Assembly (NCBI GenBank): GCA_934572355.1
Contig: CAKTKV010000032.1
Location: 1-12,494 of the forward strand
Direction of reading: 5' to 3'
DNA length: 12,494 nucleotides
Origin: an uncultured Oscillospiraceae bacterium
Lineage (GTDB): Bacteria > Bacillota > Clostridia > Oscillospirales > Oscillospiraceae
Position 1 is the stretch's first letter; every line of letters starts with the position of its first letter. The position numbers were made by a program, and so were the translations under genes. Of this stretch, positions 6,074 to 12,494 are shown one piece after another. The notes beneath the pieces are model-generated. The model was given only the letters and a program-made list of their open reading frames with translations. It searched no databases and was not told where the DNA came from.

Positions 6074-7621
6074 GTGAAGCACGGGAGACTGGACAGATAT
6101 ACGCCGCGCATCGAAAAGCTGGGCGCGGCAGTCATACTTATTCTGACAATGCTTTTCATGATATATCTGACAGGGGCGGCCTTCGTACAGACGACAGATA
6201 TAAGCATTACCGATCCGTCTGGAGAGTATGCCGAGATATGCTCGGACAACATTTTCCTGAACCTGATATTGGTGTGCATCTTTCTTGCCGCACTGTATAT
6301 TTTTTACCGGCACGGTACGGAGATAAAGCTGCGCCGGCTGGAGATAGCGCTGCTGTGCTGGACCTTTATACTCGGCGCGGCCTTCATCGTCTCCGTCAAG
6401 CTGCGCGCGCCATGGTACAGTGACTCCTATTATGTTACATACGCCGCGCAGAGAGCCGCCGTCGGCGATTATTCGGCAATGGAAAATTACTTTGTGCGTT
6501 TCCCGTTCCAGCTGGGCTACGTGCTCTATTCCGAAATATTCTTCCGCGCGGCGGGATTGCTTATCCCCGGGCTTCCCGAGGGCTACTACTGCCTTGCATT
6601 GCAGGGCGTGAACCTGCTGTGGCTGCTGCTGTGCTTCCACGCGCTCATACGCATTTCCCTGTACATCTACTCAAGCATGCGCATACAGAAGCTCACGGCG
6701 CTGCTGCTGTTCTTCTGCCTGCCGGCGGTACTTAGCTGCACCTTCCTCTACGGCAACATTCCTGCCTTCAGCTGCGGGACAGTCGCGGTATGGATGTTCC
6801 TCGCATTCCTCAACAGGAAAAGGCTGAAGTACGCGCTCGTGTTCGCCGCGGCGATGACGCTTGCCGTGGTGCTGAAGCTGAACCTGCTGATCTTCGCGCT
6901 GGCAATGGCGATAGTGTGGGTATTCGACGTGATACGCACACGCTCGGTAAAGTCGCTTATATGCTTTATGCTGGCAACGGCGTGTGTGCTCGGCCTGAAG
7001 GGCGTACCGCAGAGCATCTACGAGGCGCGCACCGGAAAGGACTTCGGCGACGGCATACCGATGATCGCGTGGATGGCGATGGGCTTCAGCGAGGGGCATG
7101 CGGGCCCCGGCTGGTACAAGGAGGACAACACCGTAAAATTCTTCACCCACAGCGGAAACGACGCGGAGGCGACGGTGGAGCATGCAAAGCAGGTGATCTC
7201 CGAGCGCTGCGCGGAATTTGCCGCCGACCCCGGCGAGGCGCTGCGTTTCTTCTCTGCAAAGCTGCGCACCCAGTGGAACGAGCCGACCTATGAGAGCGTC
7301 TGGATAAATCAGGTGCAGCTGAGCTACAGCGAAAAGGGCGGCTTATACGAGCTGTTCTGCGGACGCGGCGAGCAGTTCTTTAACGGCGTCATGAACCAGT
7401 TCCAGCAGCTTATCTTCTTTGGAATGCTGCTGAGTCTGTTTGAGCTGTGGCGCAGGCGCGACATGGAAAGCAGCCTGCTGCCGCTGATAATTTTAGGCGG
7501 GCTTCTCTATCACCTGCTGTTCGAGGCGAAGAGTCAATACGCCATGCCATACTTTGTGCTGATGATACCGATGGCCGCCTTTGGCTTCGGCTGGTTCTTT
7601 TATCGGATCGAAAACCGCTGA
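6074..7621 (+). CDS. GT-C fold membrane glycosyltransferase, GT39-like
   Basis: A 515-residue polytopic membrane protein with roughly ten or more hydrophobic segments, the first three near residues 16-37, 59-78 and 88-109. The stretch WYSDSYYVTYAAQ (Asp117), then YFVRFPFQLGYVLYSEIFFR, resembles the acidic loop and following 'YF..yP.Q.G' region of Firmicutes proteins annotated as family 39 (dolichyl-phosphate-mannose-type) glycosyltransferases. The C-terminal LLFEAKSQYAMPYF pattern also fits that group. Such enzymes move a sugar from a polyprenyl-phosphate donor to an acceptor on the outer face of the membrane. A large extracytoplasmic stretch lies at about residues 318-430. Donor and acceptor cannot be told from sequence. 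The GTG start follows a consensus ribosome binding site and a strong promoter. A GtrII-like gene follows after 17 bp. The fold class is likely; the precise family is moderate. Confidence 0.75.
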   Translation: MKHGRLDRYTPRIEKLGAAVILILTMLFMIYLTGAAFVQTTDISITDPSGEYAEICSDNIFLNLILVCIFLAALYIFYRHGTEIKLRRLEIALLCWTFILGAAFIVSVKLRAPWYSDSYYVTYAAQRAAVGDYSAMENYFVRFPFQLGYVLYSEIFFRAAGLLIPGLPEGYYCLALQGVNLLWLLLCFHALIRISLYIYSSMRIQKLTALLLFFCLPAVLSCTFLYGNIPAFSCGTVAVWMFLAFLNRKRLKYALVFAAAMTLAVVLKLNLLIFALAMAIVWVFDVIRTRSVKSLICFMLATACVLGLKGVPQSIYEARTGKDFGDGIPMIAWMAMGFSEGHAGPGWYKEDNTVKFFTHSGNDAEATVEHAKQVISERCAEFAADPGEALRFFSAKLRTQWNEPTYESVWINQVQLSYSEKGGLYELFCGRGEQFFNGVMNQFQQLIFFGMLLSLFELWRRRDMESSLLPLIILGGLLYHLLFEAKSQYAMPYFVLMIPMAAFGFGWFFYRIENR

Positions 7622-7638
7622 GACGGCGGAGGTATTTT

Positions 7639-9156
7639 ATGGACGACAACAAGACCGCACTGACTGACCGGCTGTGGCTCGGCATCAGCAGGGCGTACAA
7701 AAATAATAAAACACCGTTTCTTGCCGCGCTGCTGACAGGGCTTCTGGCGCACGGCTTTGCCTTTACCAATAAGCTTCTGAACCACGACGAGATAGAGTCT
7801 CTCTTCGGCAAGGGCGCGACTGTGACCTCCGGCCGCTGGGGGCTGGAGCTCGTGAAGGTGCTGTTTCCCGACTGGTCCATGCCGTGGATATACGGGATCA
7901 TAAGCGTTGTGCTGCTGGCGGTATCGGTGTGTCTCATCGTGCGGATACTCGGCATACAGTCAAAGCCCCTTCAGGCGCTGCTCGGCGCGCTGATGCTGGC
8001 TTTCCCATCGGTAACGGGCACATTCTGCTTCATGTTCACAAGCAGCGCTTATGCCTTCGCCTTTCTCTCTGCGGTCGGGTCTGTGTATGTATACAGGTTC
8101 TCTCGGAAGCTTCGGCTGCCGCTGAGCGTAGTGCTGCTGGTTGCGGCGCTCGGGATATACCAGGCGTATATCTCCGTCGCGGCGTGCCTGTATATGCTGC
8201 TGATGATAGAGGATGCGCTCGATAAGGACGCATCGCCTGTGCAGATAGTCCTGTTCGGGCTGCGGGCGCTCGCGTTGATGGCCGTCTCGATCGCGGTATA
8301 CTACGGGATAACGCAGCTCGTGTTCCTCGCGACCGGAGCGGAGTTCAACAGCTATGTGACGGACAACGTGAACGGGAACGTCAGTCTCCTGCGCCGGGTG
8401 CGCATAGCCTACGACTCGTTCCTCTATGTATTTGAATTTAGAAACTTCGCGCTTATAACGACGGAAGCGTCCCGGTATATCCACATCATACTCGGCGCGC
8501 TCATTCTCCTCGGGCTTGGGGCTATTGCATGGCGAAACCGCAAGCCGCTGAACGCCGCACTGCTGCTCGTGCTTATAGCGCTGCTGCCGCTCGCGATAGA
8601 GTGCATGTACCTAATAATGTCGAAGGAGTCTATCCACACGCTGGTGATATACAGCTTCACGGCGGTGTACATGCTCGCGTGCATCGTGATAGAGCGGCTG
8701 CCGGGGCGCGCCGGGCGCATGTACAAGGACGCGGCCGTGCTGCTGCTCGCGGCGGTGGTGGTCGCGAATGTGTACTATGCGAACATGGTCTATCTCAAGC
8801 TCGACCTGCAATACAGAAACGCGAGCGCGTTCTACACCTCGCTGTGCGCACAGATAAAGGACACCGAGGGCTTCGATGAGAACAGCAAGCTTGCCGTCAT
8901 TGGGTATCAGGATAACCTGCTGTTCATCCCGGAGGAGCTTGACACGGAGCTGATGATGGGGCCGGCGCACGACCTTGTAAATATCTACTCACGGGAAAAC
9001 TTCTTCCGTTATTATCTCGGCTTTGAGGTTCCTTTCGCGGATGATGCCGAGCTTGAAAAGCTCGAAAATGACAGCCGCATCGAGGCGATGAGTGAGTATC
9101 CGTACTACGGCTCGGTGCAGAAGATAGACGATTATATCGTTGTAAAGCTTGGATAA
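7639..9156 (+). CDS. GtrII-like glucosyltransferase-domain membrane protein
   Basis: A 505-residue polytopic protein. After a first membrane segment (about residues 26-45) comes NHDEIESL (Asp50-Glu51) and TSGRWGLE (Gly65-Arg-Trp67). This pair of motifs is characteristic of the glucosyltransferase GtrII family, which transfers glucose from undecaprenyl-phosphate-glucose onto envelope glycans. About ten further hydrophobic segments follow, then a soluble C-terminal region (about residues 395-505) likely outside the membrane. The start is ATG 7639, with GGAGG (7628-7632) at 6 nt. Upstream in-frame alternatives would overlap the preceding gene by up to about 175 bp and are not needed. It lies 17 bp after the GT39-like gene and 19 bp before the lipoprotein gene, so the three probably work on one envelope product. 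The exact sugar and acceptor are unknown. Confidence 0.83.
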   Translation: MDDNKTALTDRLWLGISRAYKNNKTPFLAALLTGLLAHGFAFTNKLLNHDEIESLFGKGATVTSGRWGLELVKVLFPDWSMPWIYGIISVVLLAVSVCLIVRILGIQSKPLQALLGALMLAFPSVTGTFCFMFTSSAYAFAFLSAVGSVYVYRFSRKLRLPLSVVLLVAALGIYQAYISVAACLYMLLMIEDALDKDASPVQIVLFGLRALALMAVSIAVYYGITQLVFLATGAEFNSYVTDNVNGNVSLLRRVRIAYDSFLYVFEFRNFALITTEASRYIHIILGALILLGLGAIAWRNRKPLNAALLLVLIALLPLAIECMYLIMSKESIHTLVIYSFTAVYMLACIVIERLPGRAGRMYKDAAVLLLAAVVVANVYYANMVYLKLDLQYRNASAFYTSLCAQIKDTEGFDENSKLAVIGYQDNLLFIPEELDTELMMGPAHDLVNIYSRENFFRYYLGFEVPFADDAELEKLENDSRIEAMSEYPYYGSVQKIDDYIVVKLG

Positions 9157-9175
9157 AGCTGTGGAGGTGTCCGCC

Positions 9176-9805
9176 ATGTCCCGTCTTCGGAAATGTTCAG
9201 TGCGTTTAAGAATGGCTGCCGCTGTACTGGCACTTATGCTATTGCTGGCGGGATGCGGGAAAGGCGATCCGGATACGGTCAAAACCGTGGTCGTGGAAAA
9301 CGGCAGCATTGACCGCACCGCGGCAAAGACTGCCGTGACGGACCTCAGCGGGGATTGGTACGGCTGGTGGCGCATGTATAGCACGAGCGGAGACTGGGCG
9401 CACATGTACGGCTACTGGTGGGACTGCTGCGCCGAGATAAAGGACGGGAACATGCTGCTCTGGGATGAGGATCTGCCGAAGGATAGCTTTCTTGCCGAGG
9501 CAAAGCTGAGCGTGCACGGCGATGATATCCGCTGCACAGGCGGAAGCTTTCTCGACCGCAATCTCAAAAACAGCAGCTGGGACATCATGCTCAGCGAGGA
9601 TGACTGCAGCACGCTCATGACCGTTTCCGGGAAATATTACGCCGTCGGCAAGGGCGGCTTCAGCTATGAAATTTTTCTCAGGCCGTGGGGCAGCAAGTGG
9701 CCGGAGGATGACGAGGACAAGCTGCCGTATTATTACAATGACTGGTACCTGCCGCTTATCGAAGAGGGTAAGGATATGCCGGACAGCATAGGCGGTAAGG
9801 ACTGA
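9176..9805 (+). CDS. Trp-rich predicted lipoprotein of unknown function
   Basis: A 209-residue predicted lipoprotein. Arg/Lys-rich start (residues 3-12), hydrophobic core and lipobox Leu24-Ala-Gly-Cys27 indicate lipid anchoring on the outer face. The mature part begins with a short linker and then an aromatic cluster: Trp61, Trp64, Trp65, Trp74, Trp81 and Trp82 with Cys84-Cys85, in the pattern 'DLSGDWYGWWRM...GYWWDCCAEI'. Later strands (AKLSVHGDDIRCTGGSF, SWDIMLSEDD, TLMTVSGKYYAV) look like a beta-barrel, lipocalin-like fold. Similar lipoproteins of unknown role occur in clostridia, from memory. ATG 9176 has GGAGG at 9163-9167, 8 nt away. The in-frame TTG at 9149 overlaps the previous gene and would spoil the signal peptide. 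Its position after two glycosyltransferase genes suggests an envelope role, but none is shown. Confidence 0.75.
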   Translation: MSRLRKCSVRLRMAAAVLALMLLLAGCGKGDPDTVKTVVVENGSIDRTAAKTAVTDLSGDWYGWWRMYSTSGDWAHMYGYWWDCCAEIKDGNMLLWDEDLPKDSFLAEAKLSVHGDDIRCTGGSFLDRNLKNSSWDIMLSEDDCSTLMTVSGKYYAVGKGGFSYEIFLRPWGSKWPEDDEDKLPYYYNDWYLPLIEEGKDMPDSIGGKD

Positions 9806-9815
9806 AAGGGACGCT

Positions 9816-10781
9816 ATGAACACGATGAACATTATCGACCTGCACTGCGACACGCTAATAAAGCTGCATGAGCAGGGCTGCGGACTTGAGGATGTGCAGG
9901 GGCACATCGATCTTGACGCACTGCGGCGCGGCGGTGCACTGGTGCAGTGCTTCGCGGTATATACGCCGACGCACGAGCAGGTACACAAGCATAAAATAAC
10001 TACCGGGCCGTGGGAGTACTTCAACACCGCGGCCGATATCTTTGACCGGGAAATGGAGAAGCACAAAGAGCTTATCCGCCCGGTACGCTGCGCGGCGGAC
10101 ATACGGGAGAACATGGGCGCGGGCAGGATATCCGCGCTGCTCACGCTGGAGGACGGTGTGTGCATCGACGGCAGAATGGAGCGCGTGCAGCGGCTATATG
10201 ACCGTGGCGTGCGCATGATCGCACTGACGTGGAACTATGAAAACTCCATAGGTTTCCCCAATTCCGCCGATCCCGAGCTTCATAAGCTTGGACTCAAGCC
10301 CTTCGGCTTCGAGGTCGTGGAGCGCATGGGCGAGCTTGGGATGATAGTCGACGTATCGCACCTGTCGGAGGGCGGATTTGACGACGTGGCCGCGGCAGTA
10401 AAGGGGCCGTTTGCCGCTTCGCACTCCTGCGCCCGCGCGCTGTGCGAGCACAGCCGCAACCTCACCGACCGGCAGCTGCATATCCTCGGCGACCACGGCG
10501 GCGTGTGCGGGGTGAACTTCTATTCGAGCTTTCTCACCGGGACGGATTACACGGCGATAGACGATATCCTGCGGCACATTGAATACATCGCGGACAAGGC
10601 AGGGATCGAGGCCGTCGCGCTTGGTTCGGACTTTGACGGGATAGACTGTGAGCTTGAGTTCGGCGGCTACGCCGGTATGTCGCGGCTCGTCGAGGCAATA
10701 GCGGCGCGCTTCGGCAGCGGCAAAGCCGACAGGATATGCCATGAAAACGCGCTGCGCGTGATAAGGGACGTGATTGGATGA
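9816..10781 (+). CDS. Membrane dipeptidase-type metallopeptidase (peptidase family M19)
   Basis: A 321-residue amidohydrolase-fold zinc dipeptidase, the bacterial counterpart of renal dipeptidase. The expected metal ligands are all visible: His10 and Asp12 in DLHCDT, bridging Glu112 in LTLEDG, His182 in VDVSHLS and His203 in ASHSCAR. Asp272 sits in GSDFDG, the usual catalytic-site Asp region. The length is typical and I see no signal peptide, so despite the family name it should be cytoplasmic. M19 enzymes cleave L-Xaa-L/D-Xaa dipeptides, including ones with a D-residue at the C-terminal position, so recycling of wall-derived or imported peptides is plausible. AAAGGGA just upstream supports ATG 9816. 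The next gene starts inside its stop codon (ATGA at 10778), which indicates coupled translation. Confidence 0.92.
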   Translation: MNTMNIIDLHCDTLIKLHEQGCGLEDVQGHIDLDALRRGGALVQCFAVYTPTHEQVHKHKITTGPWEYFNTAADIFDREMEKHKELIRPVRCAADIRENMGAGRISALLTLEDGVCIDGRMERVQRLYDRGVRMIALTWNYENSIGFPNSADPELHKLGLKPFGFEVVERMGELGMIVDVSHLSEGGFDDVAAAVKGPFAASHSCARALCEHSRNLTDRQLHILGDHGGVCGVNFYSSFLTGTDYTAIDDILRHIEYIADKAGIEAVALGSDFDGIDCELEFGGYAGMSRLVEAIAARFGSGKADRICHENALRVIRDVIG

Positions 10782-11851
10782 GCGAACGGGGCTGGATGGA
10801 ATACGGCAGTGAGTTTGACTGGCGGTCAAACGATGCGCTCATGTCAGGCGCGCCGCAGAGCTTCGTGCAGGATGATTGGCAGCTCTATCGCAGCGGCAGA
10901 GACGCGATGAAGGCCATTGCGCGCATTATCGGCGGGTGCAGGGTTCTGCTGCCCGCACTGTGCTGCGAGTCGATGATACTGCCGTTTTCTGCTAATGGCT
11001 GCGATGTTGAGTTTTATAAGATGAACCACGATCTCACCGGGGATGAAGAGGACGTGCGCGCAAAGCTCACGGACGGGGCGGTGCTGCTGTACATGCCCTA
11101 CTTCGGCATCAGGCCATTCACGGATGAGTTTCTGCTGTCGCTGCGCGCGTGTGGGCGAGGTATAGTATTCGTCGAGGACAGGACGCACGATGTGATCGTC
11201 CCGCGCAGGGATGAAGTATTCACACCCGACGCAGTGCTGGCGAGTCTGCGCAAGTGGGCGGCGCTGCCCGAGGGCGGGATGCTCAGAACCGATATGGGCA
11301 GCTGCGTCTCCGGTGCCGATGCGCGCTTCGGCGACACGCGGCGCGAGGTCATGGAGATGAAAGTGCGCTACCTTGAGACCTGGGAACCGGAGCTGAAAAA
11401 GGAATTTCTGGATATGCTGCACGGTGCGGAGCGTCTTTTGGACGAGAGCGGCGAGCCGTGCGGGATATCGGCAGAATATGAGGCACTGCTGCGGCGCATT
11501 GATTTTACGGCGCTGCTGGCAAAACGCAGGGCTAACATCGTGCGGCTGAAGGAAAGGCTCGCCGAGCTCGACGGTACAAGGCTGCGCTTTCTCTCCGGGC
11601 ATCCGGAGGATAGCACACTGTACTTCCCTGTTTATCTTGAAAACCGCGGTGAGATCCAGCGCGCGATGGCACAGCACGGGGTGTACTGTCCTGTCATCTG
11701 GCCGGAACCGGAGGCGGCGCACGGAGTGTGCGAGGTGAGCCGGTACGTGACGGAGCACATGCTCGCGCTCCCCTGCGACCAGCGCTACACACCGGAGGAC
11801 ATGGACTTTATTGCGGACACGCTCATTGAAGCATTGGAGAAAAACACATGA
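10778..11851 (+). CDS. DegT/DnrJ/EryC1/StrS-like PLP-dependent aminotransferase-fold protein
   Basis: A 357-residue cytoplasmic protein with the fold type I PLP pattern of the DegT group. VEDRTHD supplies Asp134, expected to contact the pyridine nitrogen of PLP, with His137 at the position often Gln/His. ASLRKWAALPEGG supplies Lys159, the likely Schiff-base lysine, followed by the Gly-Gly turn. The C-terminal 'LPCDQRYTPEDMDFI' region is also characteristic. It is slightly shorter than classical sugar aminotransferases (about 370-400 residues) and the lysine motif 'SLRKW' differs from the usual 'STKN.' form, so it belongs to a divergent branch. Substrate is unknown: sugar amination is possible but no nucleotide-sugar dehydratase lies nearby. 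It is coupled by ATGA to both the upstream dipeptidase and the downstream deacylase genes. Confidence 0.82.
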   Translation: MSERGWMEYGSEFDWRSNDALMSGAPQSFVQDDWQLYRSGRDAMKAIARIIGGCRVLLPALCCESMILPFSANGCDVEFYKMNHDLTGDEEDVRAKLTDGAVLLYMPYFGIRPFTDEFLLSLRACGRGIVFVEDRTHDVIVPRRDEVFTPDAVLASLRKWAALPEGGMLRTDMGSCVSGADARFGDTRREVMEMKVRYLETWEPELKKEFLDMLHGAERLLDESGEPCGISAEYEALLRRIDFTALLAKRRANIVRLKERLAELDGTRLRFLSGHPEDSTLYFPVYLENRGEIQRAMAQHGVYCPVIWPEPEAAHGVCEVSRYVTEHMLALPCDQRYTPEDMDFIADTLIEALEKNT

Positions 11852-12405
11852 AAATTGACCCGACACTTTACAAAGGCCGCCCGGCCGACACACGCATCCC
11901 GAAGGAGGAGCGCTGCTATGAGCTGCTCGACAGGCTCGGCGTGGAATATTGCCGCGCCGATCACGAGCACGCCGACACTATCGAGCAGTGCCATGAGATA
12001 GAAAAGCTGCTGGGAGCCGAGATATGCAAGAACCTGCTGCTGACGAACCGGCAGATGACGGACGTCTATCTGCTGCTCATGCCGGGAGACAAGCCGTTCA
12101 AGACGAAGATACTCTCAAAGCAGATAGGCACGGCGCGCCTGTCCTTCGCAAGCCCAGAGCAGATGCTCGACTGCCTTGACATCACGCCGGGCTCGGTCAG
12201 CGTGATGGGGCTTATGAACGACGAGGCCGGTAAGGTGCGGCTGCTCATTGACCGCGATCTGCTGAAAGATGAGCGCTTCGGCTGCCATCCCTGTATAAAC
12301 ACCTCGACGCTCGCTTTTTCGACGAATGACCTCGTCGAAAAGGTCATACCCGCTATGGGACATGAGCCGACCTATGTTGAGCTCCCGTGGTCGGTGGATG
12401 AATGA
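11848..12405 (+). CDS. Prolyl-tRNA editing-type deacylase (YbaK/ProXp-ala family)
   Basis: A 185-residue free-standing YbaK/EbsC-fold protein matching the ProXp-ala (PrdX) group, which hydrolyses mischarged Ala-tRNA(Pro). Visible family features are Lys61-Asn62-Leu-Leu-Leu (the conserved catalytic-lysine segment KNLFL), ARLSFASPEQML, the LDITPGSVSVMGLMND loop, His147-Pro148 with Asn151 in CHPCINTST, and a C-terminal GHEPTYVEL. Usual length is about 165-185 residues, so it is complete. ATG 11848 overlaps the upstream stop as ATGA, with GGAG (11836-11839) 8 nt before it. Its N-terminal 20 residues are a little longer than minimal members. It is the last gene of the operon, followed by a hairpin. 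Editing specificity for alanine is inferred from family resemblance. Confidence 0.88.
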   Translation: MKIDPTLYKGRPADTRIPKEERCYELLDRLGVEYCRADHEHADTIEQCHEIEKLLGAEICKNLLLTNRQMTDVYLLLMPGDKPFKTKILSKQIGTARLSFASPEQMLDCLDITPGSVSVMGLMNDEAGKVRLLIDRDLLKDERFGCHPCINTSTLAFSTNDLVEKVIPAMGHEPTYVELPWSVDE

Positions 12406-12430
12406 TTTACGTAATTTAGTTTACATAATT
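12406..12430 (+). repeat. Imperfect direct repeats in the AT-rich tail
   Basis: TTTACGTAATT (12406-12416) and TTTACATAATT (12420-12430) are 11-bp copies differing at one base, 14 bp apart start to start. The first contains the palindrome TTACGTAA. They lie directly after the stop codon of the deacylase gene, in sequence far more AT-rich than the genes. Confidence 0.55.
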
Positions 12431-12447
12431 AAAGTTAAGGGTAACAA

Positions 12448-12480
12448 ATAACAGGCGGCACTGCCGCCTGTTATGTTATT
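12448..12480 (+). terminator. Rho-independent terminator closing the six-gene operon (probably bidirectional)
   Basis: ATAACAGGCGGC (12448-12459) pairs perfectly with GCCGCCTGTTAT (12463-12474) around an ACT loop. The + strand continues GTTATTTG and the opposite strand continues TTGTTACC, so it could end transcription from either side, though neither tail is a pure T run. Confidence 0.8.
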
Positions 12481-12494
12481 TGACAAGATTAAGC

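Noticed and set aside
7447..7638. A 64-codon N-terminal extension of the GtrII-like protein.
   Set aside because: It lies inside the preceding glycosyltransferase gene, lacks a ribosome binding site, is Arg-rich, and a GGAGG with 6-nt spacing marks ATG 7639.
9239..10216. A 325-codon open frame on the - strand across the lipoprotein and dipeptidase genes.
   Set aside because: Low-complexity Ser/Ala/Arg-rich translation without domains, antisense to two genes with clear motifs.
10844..11893. A 349-codon open frame on the - strand opposite the DegT-like gene.
   Set aside because: It spans two ATGA-coupled + strand genes, shows no family resemblance and has no supported ribosome binding site; it is a composition-driven shadow.
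1..12494. Search for tRNA, rRNA, CRISPR arrays, insertion sequences, phage or plasmid functions.
   Set aside because: No cloverleaf, no regularly spaced direct repeats, no transposase, integrase or replication motifs were seen on either strand; the genes are housekeeping or envelope functions with uniform codon use.

Overview
The window reads as a chromosomal, housekeeping-type stretch from a fairly GC-rich Firmicute, most likely a gut Clostridia member of the Oscillospiraceae/Ruminococcaceae kind. That placement is an inference from codon use (many GCG/CGC codons beside frequent ATA isoleucine codons), AGGAGG-type ribosome binding sites, sigma-A-like promoters and the gene families present. 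All supported genes lie on the + strand. I see no tRNA, rRNA, CRISPR array, insertion sequence or phage gene.

Left part (1-2496): the 3' end of a type IIA topoisomerase A subunit gene (gyrA/parC type), then a YitT-family membrane protein, then a transglutaminase-like lipoprotein whose start overlaps the yitT stop. The transglutaminase-like domain keeps the His and Asp positions but has Ser where the nucleophilic Cys is expected, which is the most unusual single residue in the window. Next (2500-4754): a sigma-A promoter (TTGAAA, 17 bp, TATACT) drives a small DUF2007-like protein. A full-length phosphoglucomutase/phosphomannomutase (PgcA type) follows and is closed by a strong hairpin at 4711-4746.

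Middle (4755-6005): two half-size ChrA chromate-transporter genes overlapping by ATGA, the classic paired short-chain arrangement. They are followed by a perfect 12-bp-stem inverted repeat with T before and A after the stem, so it does not have the usual terminator polarity.

Right part (6009-12474): a well-delimited six-gene transcription unit. It begins with an extended -10 promoter (TTGAAT, 17 bp, TG-A-TAGAAT) and a GTG-start gene with AGGAGG. It encodes a GT-C (GT39-like) polytopic glycosyltransferase, a GtrII-like polytopic glucosyltransferase, a Trp-rich lipoprotein of unknown function, an M19 (membrane/renal-type) dipeptidase, a DegT/DnrJ-like PLP-fold protein and a prolyl-tRNA editing ProXp-ala/YbaK-type deacylase. 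The last three are translationally coupled by ATGA overlaps. A perfect 12-bp hairpin at 12448-12474 closes the unit. The first half of this operon looks like cell-envelope or lipid-linked sugar transfer. How the dipeptidase, PLP protein and tRNA-editing protein relate to it is not evident; they may simply be co-transcribed.

I did not find strong evidence for a wholly new system. The items most worth checking are the Cys-to-Ser transglutaminase-like lipoprotein, the six-gene envelope operon with its uncharacterised lipoprotein, and the inverted repeat abutting the operon's promoter.
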